NCBI GenBank assembly: GCA_028065725.1 | Contig: JAPTVL010000047.1 | Location: 4,797-68,796 of the forward strand | Length of the DNA stretch: 64,000 bases | Source: Betaproteobacteria bacterium | GTDB taxonomy: Bacteria > Pseudomonadota > Gammaproteobacteria > Burkholderiales > Rhodocyclaceae | Direction of reading: 5' to 3' | Shown here: positions 9,272 through 17,995 of the stretch, in pieces | How positions within the stretch are numbered: the stretch's first letter is position 1 | How the letters are laid out: every line of letters starts with the position of its first letter | Notes under the pieces: generated by a model | Told to the model about the DNA's origin: nothing | Databases searched by the model: none | What the model saw: the letters and a program-made list of their open reading frames with translations, nothing else | Program-made: the position numbers and the translations under genes

Positions 9272-9457
9272 ATGACCATTTGTCCGATTGCCATCGTCGC
9301 CGGCTGCAAGAAATGTCCGGCATTCAAAATCTGCCCGCTCAAGGGCGCGATCGGCGACCAGCCGTCGGCACCTGAGGTCGCCGCCAAGGTTCCGGCCAAA
9401 GCTCCAGCCAAGGTCTCGGCAAAACCGCGCAAGGCTGCCACGCGCAAGAAGAAATAG
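9272..9457 (+). CDS. Tiny four-cysteine protein with Lys/Ala/Pro tail
   Basis: The 61-residue product begins MTICPIAIVAGCKKCPAFKI and has four Cys within its first 21 residues (C4, C12, C15, C21), spaced C-x7-C-x2-C-x5-C. A repetitive basic tail rich in KVPAK/KAPAK follows and ends RKKK. The first half looks like a metal- or Fe-S-binding knuckle; the tail could bind nucleic acid or membranes. The ribosome site is weak (AGAATCTCC). It may be read with yqgE, 95 bp upstream. I do not recognise a characterised family. Confidence 0.6.
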   Translation: MTICPIAIVAGCKKCPAFKICPLKGAIGDQPSAPEVAAKVPAKAPAKVSAKPRKAATRKKK

Positions 9458-9480
9458 CCGCGGCCGCGGCACGGGGCAGC

Positions 9481-9527
9481 GCACCAATACGGAGCGGGGA
9501 ATTTCTCCCATTACTCCATTCTGGTGC
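9481..9527 (+). promoter_or_regulatory. Two candidate NtrC binding sites
   Basis: Site 1 (9481-9495) reads GCACCA-ATA-CGGAGC and site 2 (9513-9527) reads ACTCCA-TTC-TGGTGC. Against the NtrC palindrome GCACYA-N3-TGGTGC, each has one perfect half and one 4/6 half. Their centres are 32 bp apart, about three helical turns, the spacing typical of NtrC enhancer pairs. They lie about 100 bp before a sigma54-type promoter, which supports the reading. Prediction only. Confidence 0.55.
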
Positions 9528-9629
9528 GCACCGGTTTTCTGCAATACGTCTTTGCGCCGCACTGACGATTGAGGCTTGAACCAGTCGCCACAGCCGATTG
9601 CGGCCGGTTCACAGATGTTGTCGTTGGCA

Positions 9630-9645
9630 TGGCACGCCCTTCGCT
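9630..9645 (+). promoter_or_regulatory. Candidate sigma54 (-24/-12) promoter of the urt-ure cluster
   Basis: TGGCACGCCCTTCGCT matches the consensus TGGCACG-N4-TTGCW with one mismatch and has the required GG-N10-GC spacing (9631-9632, 9643-9644). It ends 66 bp before the urtA start and is downstream of two NtrC-like sites. Urea uptake operons are commonly nitrogen-regulated, so NtrC-dependent control is likely. Confidence 0.65.
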
Positions 9646-9711
9646 ATGGAAGGACTGCACCGTTTCAATCCAGACGGTCGGTCCGCTTACATCCATCGAA
9701 AGGGGTACACC

Positions 9712-10989
9712 ATGCAACGTCGTAATTTCGTCAAGGCTACCGCCGTAACTCTCGCCCTCGCTGCCGCCGGCTTTGCCTCGGCCCCGGCGATTGCCGCCGA
9801 CACCATCAAAGTCGGCATCCTGCATTCCCTCTCCGGTACCATGGCCATTTCCGAAACCGCGCTGAAGGAAACCGCGCTGATGGCCATCGAGGAAATCAAT
9901 GCCAAGGGCGGCGTGCTGGGCAAGAAGCTGGAGCCCGTGGTGGTGGATCCCGCCTCCAACTGGCCGCTGTTCGCCGAGAAGGCGCGCCAGCTGCTGACCC
10001 AGGACAAGGTCGCGGTGACCTTCGGCTGCTGGACCTCGGTCTCGCGCAAGTCGGTGAACCCGGTGTTCAAGGAACTCAACGGCCTGCTGTTCTACCCCGT
10101 CCAGTATGAGGGCGAGGAACTCGAAAAGAACGTCTTCTACACCGGCGCCGCGCCCAACCAGCAGGCGATCCCGGCCGTCGAATACCTGATGAGCAAGGAT
10201 GGCGGCGCGGCCAAGCGCTGGGTGCTGCTCGGCACCGACTACGTCTATCCGCGCACTACCAACAAGATCCTGCGCGCCTTCCTCAAGTCGAAGGGCGTGG
10301 CCGAAGCCGACATCATGGAGGAGTACACCCCCTTCGGCCACAGCGACTACCAGACCATCATCGCCAAGATCAAGAAGTTCGCCGGCGAGGGCAAGAAGAC
10401 CGCCGTGGTGTCGACCATCAACGGCGACTCCAACGTGCCCTTCTACAAGGAACTCGGCAACGCCGGCCTCAAGGCGACCGATGTCCCGGTGGTGGCCTTC
10501 TCGGTCGGTGAAGAGGAACTGCGCGGCGTCGATACCAAGCCGCTGGTCGGCCACCTCGCCGCCTGGAACTACTTTCAGTCGATCAAGAATCCCGAGAACG
10601 AAAAGTTCATCAAGCAGTACCGCGACTGGGCCAAGAAGCAGAAGCTGCCGAAGGCCGAGTCGGTCGTCACCAACGACCCGATGGAAGCCACCTACATCGG
10701 CATCCACATGTGGAAGCAGGCGGTCGAGAAGGCCAAGAGTACCGATGTGGACAAGGTCATCGCGGCCATGGCCGGCCAGACCTTCAAGGCGCCGTCCGGC
10801 TTCACCATCAAGATGGACGAGAAGAACCACCACTTGCACCGCGCCGTGTTCATCGGTGAAGTCAAGGCCGACGGTCAGTTCAACGTGGTGTGGAAGACCA
10901 AGGGCCCGGTCAAGGCTCAACCCTGGTCGCCCTTCATCGCCGGCAATGACAAGAAGAAGGACGAGCCCGAGGTCAGCAAGGGCAAGTAA
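9712..10989 (+). CDS. urtA: Urea ABC transporter, periplasmic binding protein
   Basis: UrtA captures urea in the periplasm for the UrtBC/DE importer. The 425-residue product has a twin-arginine-like signal (RRNFVK in MQRRNFVKATAVTLALAAAG, cleavage after AIAA) and a periplasmic-binding fold typical of the amide/urea branch: VGILHSLSGTMAISE, FGCWTSVSRKSVNPV, NGLLFYPVQYEG, TNDPMEATYIGIHMW. The ATG at 9712 follows AAAGGGG. It is the first gene of urtABCDE-ureDAB(hydrolase)C and lies behind a predicted sigma54/NtrC promoter. A perfect hairpin follows it and may reduce read-through, as often seen after binding-protein genes. Confidence 0.97.
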   Translation: MQRRNFVKATAVTLALAAAGFASAPAIAADTIKVGILHSLSGTMAISETALKETALMAIEEINAKGGVLGKKLEPVVVDPASNWPLFAEKARQLLTQDKVAVTFGCWTSVSRKSVNPVFKELNGLLFYPVQYEGEELEKNVFYTGAAPNQQAIPAVEYLMSKDGGAAKRWVLLGTDYVYPRTTNKILRAFLKSKGVAEADIMEEYTPFGHSDYQTIIAKIKKFAGEGKKTAVVSTINGDSNVPFYKELGNAGLKATDVPVVAFSVGEEELRGVDTKPLVGHLAAWNYFQSIKNPENEKFIKQYRDWAKKQKLPKAESVVTNDPMEATYIGIHMWKQAVEKAKSTDVDKVIAAMAGQTFKAPSGFTIKMDEKNHHLHRAVFIGEVKADGQFNVVWKTKGPVKAQPWSPFIAGNDKKKDEPEVSKGK

Positions 10990-11023
10990 GCCGCCTCGTT
11001 GTTCCACTTCTGATGAGCTGAAC

Positions 11024-11050
11024 CGACACGGCGACCTGGTCGCCGTGTCG
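11024..11050 (+). terminator. Perfect 13-bp hairpin between urtA and urtB
   Basis: CGACACGGCGACC (11024-11036) pairs perfectly with 11038-11050 around a single central T. No U-run follows, so it is more likely an mRNA-stabilising or attenuating hairpin than a full terminator; it would allow more urtA than urtB product. Its right arm overlaps copy 2 of the dispersed GCGCCGACTTT motif (11039-11066). Confidence 0.65.
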
Positions 11051-11066
11051 CCGGCGCCGACTTTCC
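11039..11066 (+). repeat. Dispersed GCCGGCGCCGACTTT motif, copy 2
   Basis: The sequence GTCGCCGTGTCGCCGGCG followed by CCGACTTTCCC lies just before the urtB start. It matches the window-wide consensus TCGCCGTGGTGCCAGCGCCGACTTTC. Confidence 0.6.
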
Positions 11067-11072
11067 CAAAAA

Positions 11073-12575
11073 ATGCGCAATCTGATCCTCGCCCTGCTGT
11101 GCTGCCTGAGCCTCGCCGCCTACGCTGCGCCGGACCCGGCTACGGTGCGCCAGCTTGCCGCCGAGGAGTCCGACGACAAGATTGCCGCGATCCGCAAGCT
11201 TGCCCTCACCGCCGAGCCGGAAGCGCTGGCGCTGCTGCAACAGCTCGCCGACGGCACTCTGAAGGACGACAAGGGCGAAGAGATCACCATCAACAACCGC
11301 GTGCGGCGCGAGCTCGAAGGCGCGCTCGCAGTACTCAAGCTGATCGACCCCGACGCGGCGGTACGCCTCAAGGCGGTCAAGGAAATCGCCAGCAACGTCG
11401 ATGCCGGCATGGCGCCGATGCTGGCCAGGGCGCGCGATGGCGAAACCGATCCGGCCATCCGAGCGCTGCTGGTCGAGGCCCACGCGCTGGCCACGCTGAA
11501 GGATGCCGATCTGCAAGTGCGCATTGCCGCGGCGAAGTTGCTGGCGACCAGCGCCGATCCCAACACCAAGGCCGTGCTCAAGGCGCAGTCCGAGCCGGCC
11601 AACGAGGCCGAAAGCGAAGTGCGCCGCGCGGCATTCCAGTCCTACCTGGCGGTCAAGGACCGCCTGACCCTGGCCGAGACCGTCGGCCGCATCTTCTCCG
11701 GCCTGAGCCTCGGCTCCATCCTGCTGCTCGCGGCCCTGGGTCTGGCCATCACCTACGGCGTGATGGGCGTGATCAACATGGCCCACGGCGAACTGCTGAT
11801 GATCGGCGCCTATGCCACCTATGCCATGCAAGGCCTGTTCCGCAGCCGGTTCCCGGCGCACGAGGACTGGTATTTGCTGGCCGCCGTGCCGGTGGCCTTC
11901 TTCGCTGCCGCCGCGGTCGGCGTGCTGCTCGAACGCACGGTGATCCGCTGGCTCTACGGCCGCGCCCTGGAAACCCTGCTCGCCACCTGGGGCCTCTCCC
12001 TGATGCTGATCCAGGCTGCGCGCGTGATCTTCGGCGCGCAGAACGTCGAGGTCGCGAATCCCTCCTGGATGTCGGGCGGCCTCGAAATCCTGCCCTCCAT
12101 CGTCCTGCCGCTCAATCGCATCGTCATCGTCGGCTTCGCCCTGTTCGTGCTGATGCTGGTCTGGGTGCTGATGAACCAGACGCGGCTGGGCATGTTCGTC
12201 CGCGCCGTGACGCAGAACCGCGCCATGGCCGGTTGCGTCGGCGTGCCGACTGGGCGCATCGATACCGTGGCCTTCGCGCTGGGCGCCGGCATCGCGGGAC
12301 TGGGCGGTGTGGCCCTGTCGCAGATCGCCAACGTCGGCCCCGACATGGGCCAGGGCTACATCGTTGATTCCTTCATGGTGGTGGTGCTGGGCGGCGTCGG
12401 CCAGCTCGCCGGCGCGGTGTGGGCGGCGCTGGGGCTGGGCATCGTCACCAAGTTCATCGAAAGCTGGGCTGGCGCCGTGATCGCCAAGATCGTGGTGCTG
12501 GTGTTCATCATCATGTTCATCCAGAAGCGCCCGCAGGGGCTGTTCGCCCTCAAGGGCCGGTTTGTCGAAAGCTAG
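11073..12575 (+). CDS. urtB: Urea ABC transporter permease with N-terminal periplasmic extension
   Basis: UrtB is one of two membrane subunits of the urea importer. The 500-residue product starts with a signal-like segment (MRNLILALLCCLSLAAYAA), then about 180 residues of helical, HEAT-like sequence. A LivH-type permease domain follows from about residue 200 (GLSLGSILLLAALGLAITYG, GVINMAHGELLMIGAYATY, QNRAMAGCVGVPTGRID, QRPQGLFALKGR ending). This long extracytoplasmic N-terminus is typical of UrtB and absent from LivH. The next gene, urtC, is separated by 354 bp that contain an inverted-repeat element, which is unusual for this operon. Confidence 0.96.
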   Translation: MRNLILALLCCLSLAAYAAPDPATVRQLAAEESDDKIAAIRKLALTAEPEALALLQQLADGTLKDDKGEEITINNRVRRELEGALAVLKLIDPDAAVRLKAVKEIASNVDAGMAPMLARARDGETDPAIRALLVEAHALATLKDADLQVRIAAAKLLATSADPNTKAVLKAQSEPANEAESEVRRAAFQSYLAVKDRLTLAETVGRIFSGLSLGSILLLAALGLAITYGVMGVINMAHGELLMIGAYATYAMQGLFRSRFPAHEDWYLLAAVPVAFFAAAAVGVLLERTVIRWLYGRALETLLATWGLSLMLIQAARVIFGAQNVEVANPSWMSGGLEILPSIVLPLNRIVIVGFALFVLMLVWVLMNQTRLGMFVRAVTQNRAMAGCVGVPTGRIDTVAFALGAGIAGLGGVALSQIANVGPDMGQGYIVDSFMVVVLGGVGQLAGAVWAALGLGIVTKFIESWAGAVIAKIVVLVFIIMFIQKRPQGLFALKGRFVES

Positions 12576-12608
12576 GATGAAACCTGTCGTGGATTCGCGC
12601 TTGGTGCG

Positions 12609-12865
12609 GGATCGGGAGGGTGGGGCATTCCCCTCCGCTCATGTCATCCGTCGGTGCCCTGCGGGCACCTCCTCCTTCTTTACTTCGCTGCGGGGAACGC
12701 CCCACCCTCCCGATCCGGTGACGCTGTTGCAGTGCGACGGTCGCAAAGCAATAGCCTATCTCGCCAAGGATGGCAGGTATCCGACTCCGGGAAGTAAAGG
12801 AGGAGGGCCGGTGCTTTTTCGGCCCGGGGGACATGGACGGAGTCGGATACCTGCCATCCTTGGCG
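12609..12865. repeat. Paired inverted-repeat element, copy A (urtB-urtC gap)
   Basis: Two head-to-head units fill the gap. Unit 1: 25-bp arms 12609-12633 and 12692-12716 with one mismatch, a 58-nt loop holding the hairpin GGTGCCC-TGC-GGGCACC and the words CATGTC and CTTTACTTCGC. Unit 2: perfect 28-bp arms 12762-12789 and 12838-12865, with the same inner words in inverted order (GAAGTAAAGGAGGAGG ... ACATGG). The linker 12717-12761 is shared with copy B. Arm sequences differ between units but always match each other, so pairing is conserved. No protein-coding signal is seen. The rest of the 12576-12929 gap holds nothing else recognisable. Confidence 0.85.
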
Positions 12866-12929
12866 CCCTCCGCCCCCCACCAACGAACACGGCGTTTCAC
12901 CCGTTGCAGGTGGTTGGAGCACGGTTGAG

Positions 12930-14044
12930 ATGAAGCGCACTCCCTTCATCGTCCGCTTCCTCGGCGCCACCCCGAAACAGGGCTGGATCGCGATCGGCGT
13001 CGCGGCAGCGCTGACTTTGGTGCTGCTGCCGGCGCTGCACCTGCTGGTGCCGGCGGGCAGCCCCTTCCATGTCTCGGCCTATGTCATCACCCTGGTCGGC
13101 AAGATCATGTGCTACGCCATCGTGGCAGTTGCCATGGACCTGATCTGGGGCTACACGGGCATCCTTTCGCTGGGTCATGGTCTGTTCTTCGCGCTCGGCG
13201 GCTACGCCTTCGGCATGTATCTGATGCGCCAGATCGGCCGCGACGGTTCCTATCAGTCGGACCTGCCCGACTTCATGGTCTTCCTCGACTGGAAGGCGCT
13301 GCCCTGGTACTGGACCGGCTCGGATTCCATCCTCTGGGTGCTGTTCCTGGTGCTCACGGTGCCGGCGCTGGTGGCGCTGGTGTTCGGTTTCTTCGCCTTC
13401 CGTTCGCGGATCAAGGGCGTGTATTTCTCCATCATCACCCAGGCCATGGTCTTCGCCGCGATGCTGTTCTTCTTCCGCAACGAAACCGGCTTTGGCGGCA
13501 ACAACGGCTTCACCGATTTCAAGCGCATCCTAGGCTACAGCATCACCGCGCCGGAAACCCGCGTCGCCCTGTTCGCGCTGACCGCGGCGATGTTGCTGGC
13601 GACCCTGGTGCTCGGCCGCTACCTTGTGACCTCCAAGCTCGGCCGGGTGCTGGCGGCGATCCGCGACGCCGAATCGCGCGTCATGTTCATCGGCTACAAC
13701 CCGCTCTACTACAAACTCTTCATCTGGACCCTGTCGGCGCTCTTGTGCGGCATCGCCGGCGCGCTCTACGTGCCGCAGGTCGGCATCATCAATCCCGGCG
13801 AAATGTCGCCGGCCAATTCGATCGAAATCGCGATCTGGGTCGCGGTCGGCGGCCGCGCCACGCTGATCGGCCCGGTGCTCGGCGCCTTCATCGTGAACCT
13901 GGCGAAGAGCTTTTTCACCGTGGCCTTCCCCGAATACTGGCTGTTCTTCCTCGGCGCCCTGTTCGTCGGCGTCACGCTGTGGTTGCCGGACGGGGTGGTC
14001 GGGCTGTGGCGCAAGCTGCGCGAGAAGCGCGCGGGAGCGATGTC

Positions 14045-14048
<4 letters not shown>
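12930..14048 (+). CDS. urtC: Urea ABC transporter permease
   Basis: UrtC is the second membrane subunit of the urea importer. The 372-residue product is a LivM-type permease with about ten hydrophobic segments and the signatures DLIWGYTGILSLGHGLFFAL, AIRDAESRVMFIGYNPLYYK and ARAT-type GGRATLIGPVLGAF. The ATG at 12930 is preceded only by a weak purine stretch (TTGAGATGA). It lies immediately downstream of the inverted-repeat element, and its stop overlaps the GTG of urtD by 4 bp (GTGA), so urtC-D are translationally coupled. Confidence 0.96.
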
Positions 14049-14788
<740 letters not shown>

Positions 14789-14790
14789 TC

Positions 14791-15483
14791 ATGCTGAAAG
14801 TGGAGAACCTCAACCAGTACTACAGCGGCAGCCACATCCTGCGCGATGTGAGTTTCGAGGCGCCGATCGGCAAGGTGACCACCGTGCTTGGCCGCAACGG
14901 CGTCGGCAAGACCACGTTGCTTAAATGCCTGATGGGGCTGGTGCCTTCGCGCAGCGGCAGCATCAGCTTCGACGGCAAGGACCTCACGCGCGCGCCCTCG
15001 CACGAACGCGTCAAGGCCGGCATCGGCTACGTGCCGCAGGGCCGCGAAATCTTCCCGCGCCTGACGGTGCTGGAGAACCTGCAGATGGGACTCGCGACGC
15101 GACCCGGCGGCACGCCGATTCCCGAACGCATTTTCGAGATGTTCCCGGTGCTCAAGCAGATGCTCAAGCGTCGCGGCGGTGACCTGTCCGGCGGCCAGCA
15201 GCAGCAACTGGCGATCGGCCGCGCGCTGGCCTTCGGCCCGCGCCTGCTGATCCTCGACGAGCCGACCGAAGGCATCCAGCCCTCGATCATCAAGGACATC
15301 GAGCGCGCCATCCGCACCTTGGCCGCCGAAGGCAACATGGCCATTCTGCTGGTCGAGCAGTATTACGATTTTGCCGAAAGCCTCGCCGATCAGTACCTGG
15401 TCGTGGAGCGCGGCGAGATCATCAAGCGCGGGCTTGGCCGCGACATGGCCGCCGACGGAGTGCGGGAACTGCTCGCGGTGTAA
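14791..15483 (+). CDS. urtE: Urea ABC transporter ATP-binding protein UrtE
   Basis: This is a LivF-type ATPase of 230 residues. It has Walker A GRNGVGKTTLLK, a signature LSGGQQQQLAIGRAL, Walker B LLILDEPTEGIQPSI and the switch His region VEQYYDFA, where the usual His is replaced by Gln-Tyr as in many UrtE/LivF proteins. The start YYSGSHILRDVSFEAP is diagnostic for UrtE. Its stop overlaps the ureD start (TAATG), linking transport and urease genes in one transcript. Confidence 0.96.
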   Translation: MLKVENLNQYYSGSHILRDVSFEAPIGKVTTVLGRNGVGKTTLLKCLMGLVPSRSGSISFDGKDLTRAPSHERVKAGIGYVPQGREIFPRLTVLENLQMGLATRPGGTPIPERIFEMFPVLKQMLKRRGGDLSGGQQQQLAIGRALAFGPRLLILDEPTEGIQPSIIKDIERAIRTLAAEGNMAILLVEQYYDFAESLADQYLVVERGEIIKRGLGRDMAADGVRELLAV

Positions 15484-16349
15484 TGCGGCGCTATGATTCG
15501 CCGATGCACCCCACCGACCCGATCACTCCCTGCTGGCAGGCCACGCTCGATCTCGGCTTCGAGCGGCGCGGCGAACCCACGCGGCTGGTGCGCTGCGAGC
15601 ATCGCGGCCCGCTGCGCGTACAGAAAGCGCTGTATCCCGAGGGAGCGGAGCTCTGCCATGCCATCGTGCTGCACCCGCCGGCCGGCATTGCCGGCGGCGA
15701 TCGACTGCAGATCGGCATCGAGCTCGGCGCCAACGCGCAGGCCCTGCTCACCACGCCCGGCGCCGGCAAGTGGTATCGCTCGGCCGGTCCCATTTCGGAG
15801 CAGATCGTGAGCCTGAAAGTCGGCGCTGGCGCCACGGCGGAATGGCTGCCGCAGGAGAGCATCGTCTTTTCCGGCGCCGAAGCGCGTATGCGCACCGTCG
15901 TCGAATTGGCCGCCGGCGCGCGTTTCGTTGGCCTGGAGACGCTGTGCTTTGGCCGCCGCGCCAGCGGCGAGAGTTTCGAGCGCGGCAGCCTGCACCTGGG
16001 CACCGACATTCGCCTGGACGGCAAGCTGCTGTGGCGCGAGCGCGGCGTGATCGAGGGCGGTTCGCCCCTGCTGCATTCGCCGATCGGTCTCACCGGCTTC
16101 AGCGTTTGCAGCACGGTGCTGGTCGCCGGCAGCGAGATCGACACCGAAACTCTGCGCGCCTGCCGTGCCGTCGCGGCGACGGAACCCGGCGCCCGCTGCG
16201 GCGTCAGCGCCATGCCGCAACTATTCGTCGGCCGCTACCTCGGCCATTCGGCGCAGGCGGCGCGTGCATGGTTCGTCACGCTCTGGCAACACTTGCGGCC
16301 GATCATGATCGGCCACGAAGTTACCGTGCCACGCATCTGGAATACCTAG
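15483..16349 (+). CDS. ureD: Urease accessory protein UreD (UreH)
   Basis: UreD scaffolds the UreFG complex on apo-urease and channels nickel. The 288-residue product has family segments LHPPAGIAGGDRLQIGIELG, TTPGAGKWYRS and EWLPQESIVFSGA, and ends RPIMIGHEVTVPRIWNT. The ATG at 15483 overlaps the urtE stop; a second ATG at 15504 is possible and starts closer to the conserved part. The segment 15815-15840 matches the dispersed GAAAGTCGGCGCTGG motif although it is coding. Confidence 0.95.
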   Translation: MRRYDSPMHPTDPITPCWQATLDLGFERRGEPTRLVRCEHRGPLRVQKALYPEGAELCHAIVLHPPAGIAGGDRLQIGIELGANAQALLTTPGAGKWYRSAGPISEQIVSLKVGAGATAEWLPQESIVFSGAEARMRTVVELAAGARFVGLETLCFGRRASGESFERGSLHLGTDIRLDGKLLWRERGVIEGGSPLLHSPIGLTGFSVCSTVLVAGSEIDTETLRACRAVAATEPGARCGVSAMPQLFVGRYLGHSAQAARAWFVTLWQHLRPIMIGHEVTVPRIWNT

Positions 16350-16361
16350 GAAGGAGAACGC

Positions 16362-16664
16362 ATGGAACTCACGCCACGCGAAAAGGACAAGCTGCTGATC
16401 TTCACCGCCGCCCTGCTGGCCGAGCGGCGCAAGGACCGCGGCCTCAAGCTCAACTACCCGGAAGCGGTGGCCTTCATCACCGCCGGCATCCTCGAAGGCG
16501 CGCGCGACGGTCGCAGCGTGGCTGAACTCATGAGCTACGGCACGACGCTGCTCAAGCGCGACGAAGTCATGGAGGGCGTGCCCGAGATGATTTCCGACAT
16601 ACAGGTGGAAGCCACTTTTCCCGACGGCACGAAACTGGTGACCGTGCACCACCCCATCGTCTGA
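16362..16664 (+). CDS. ureA: Urease gamma subunit
   Basis: UreA is the smallest structural subunit of the (alpha-beta-gamma)3 urease. At 100 residues it has the normal length, beginning [20 protein letters not shown] and containing [20 protein letters not shown] and the ending VTVHHPIV. The ATG follows AAGGAGAA. It lies 12 bp after ureD. Unusually, a hydrolase gene separates it from ureB. Confidence 0.98.
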   Translation: MELTPREKDKLLIFTAALLAERRKDRGLKLNYPEAVAFITAGILEGARDGRSVAELMSYGTTLLKRDEVMEGVPEMISDIQVEATFPDGTKLVTVHHPIV

Positions 16665-16684
16665 GAGCGTCGCGCCCAGCCGCC

Positions 16685-17647
16685 ATGGCAATCACCGCCA
16701 ACAGCTTCCTCAGCCTGGGTCCCGAGGGTTTCCATCGCATCGCCTACGGTGCCTGGGGCGATGCCGAAAATCGCCACGCCGTGCTCTGCGTGCATGGCCT
16801 GTCGCGCAACAGCCGCGATTTCGATCGGCTCGCCGCGGCGCTGGAAGCCGATTGCCGGGTCATCTGCATGGATGTCGTTGGCCGCGGCGACAGCGAATGG
16901 CTGGCTGACACATCGGGCTATTGCTTCCCCACCTACCTCGGCGATGCGGCGGCCTTGATCGCGCGTGTGACGACTCCGCCACGCGCGGGCTTTTTCGGCC
17001 AGTTGCAGGCACGCCTGCTGGGGCCGCCGCCAACGACTGAAGTGGATTGGGTCGGCACCTCGATGGGCGGCCTGATCGGCATGCTGCTGGCCGCCAAGCG
17101 CGGCTCGCCGATCCGCCGCCTGGTGCTGAACGACGTCGGCCCCTTCGTGCCCTGGAACTCGCTGATCCGGCTCAAGGGCCATGTCGGCACGCAGACGCGC
17201 TTCGACTCGGCGGCCGAGGTCGAGGCCTGGGTGTGCCGGGCCTGCGCACCCTTCGGTCAGCTCGACGAGGACTGGTGGCAGCACCTGGCGCGCCATGCCG
17301 CCGAGCCAGACGGCGATGGCGGCCTGCGCCTACGCTATGACCCAAGCATCGTTCACGGCATGCCCGTGCATCGCGATCCCGAATTGCCGATCGGCCCGGA
17401 GTTCCTGCGCGGCATCGATCTCTGGAGCATCTGGGAACAGGTGCGCTGCCCGGTGCTGGTGCTGCGCGGCGCCGACTCCGACGTGCTGCCGCCGGAAGTC
17501 GTCGAGGAAATGCGCCGGCGCAAGCCCGGGCTTTGCGTGGCCGAGTTTCCCGGTGTCGGTCATGCACCTTCGCTGGCGGCCGAAGACCAGATCCGCGTCG
17601 TGCGCGACTTCCTGCTCGCGCCCGAGGCGCAAACCACTCAGCAATGA
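16685..17647 (+). CDS. Alpha/beta hydrolase inserted between ureA and ureB
   Basis: The 320-residue protein is an alpha/beta-hydrolase-fold enzyme: oxyanion-hole [10 protein letters not shown], nucleophile Ser126 in GTSMGG, an acid in [10 protein letters not shown] and catalytic His in GVGHAPSL. No signal peptide is seen, so it is cytoplasmic. It resembles the proline-iminopeptidase/haloperoxidase-like group; the substrate cannot be told. The position is notable: 20 bp after ureA and overlapping the ureB region (its TGA overlaps an in-frame ATG at 17644), so it is co-transcribed with urease. It may act on amides or esters entering with urea, or simply be a passenger. Confidence 0.9.
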   Translation: MAITANSFLSLGPEGFHRIAYGAWGDAENRHAVLCVHGLSRNSRDFDRLAAALEADCRVICMDVVGRGDSEWLADTSGYCFPTYLGDAAALIARVTTPPRAGFFGQLQARLLGPPPTTEVDWVGTSMGGLIGMLLAAKRGSPIRRLVLNDVGPFVPWNSLIRLKGHVGTQTRFDSAAEVEAWVCRACAPFGQLDEDWWQHLARHAAEPDGDGGLRLRYDPSIVHGMPVHRDPELPIGPEFLRGIDLWSIWEQVRCPVLVLRGADSDVLPPEVVEEMRRRKPGLCVAEFPGVGHAPSLAAEDQIRVVRDFLLAPEAQTTQQ

Positions 17648-17658
17648 AAGGACGCGGC

Positions 17659-17967
17659 ATGATTCCAGGCGAAATGAACATTGAAGCCGGCGAGATCGAA
17701 CTCAACGCCGGCCGCCGCACACTGACCGTCGAGGTCGCCAACACCGGCGACCGGCCGATCCAGGTCGGCTCGCACTATCACTTCTTCGAGACCAACGAGG
17801 CCCTGGCCTTCGATCGCGCCGCCGCGCGCGGCATGCGGCTCAACATCGCGGCGGGCACGGCGGTGCGTTTCGAGCCGGGGCAGACGCGCACCGTGGAGCT
17901 GGTTGACTATGCGGGGGAGCGGAAGGTTTATGGGTTTCAGGGCAAGGTGCAGGGGGCACTGAAATGA
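17659..17967 (+). CDS. ureB: Urease beta subunit
   Basis: UreB is the 102-residue structural subunit beginning [20 protein letters not shown], with the family core [19 protein letters not shown] and the [14 protein letters not shown] end. The ATG at 17659 is preferred over the in-frame ATG at 17644 because MIPGE is the canonical start and AAAGGA lies 6 nt before it. The upstream ATG overlaps the hydrolase stop. Downstream, an inverted-repeat element fills the gap to ureC, where the two genes are normally close together. Confidence 0.97.
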   Translation: MIPGEMNIEAGEIELNAGRRTLTVEVANTGDRPIQVGSHYHFFETNEALAFDRAAARGMRLNIAAGTAVRFEPGQTRTVELVDYAGERKVYGFQGKVQGALK

Positions 17968-17995
17968 AACCGCTTGCTGTGTCTGGTCAGGTGCG

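Noticed and set aside
12562..12970. Open frames across the urtB-urtC gap
   Set aside because: They follow the stems of the inverted-repeat element on both strands; low-quality composition and no motifs. The symmetry explains the openness.
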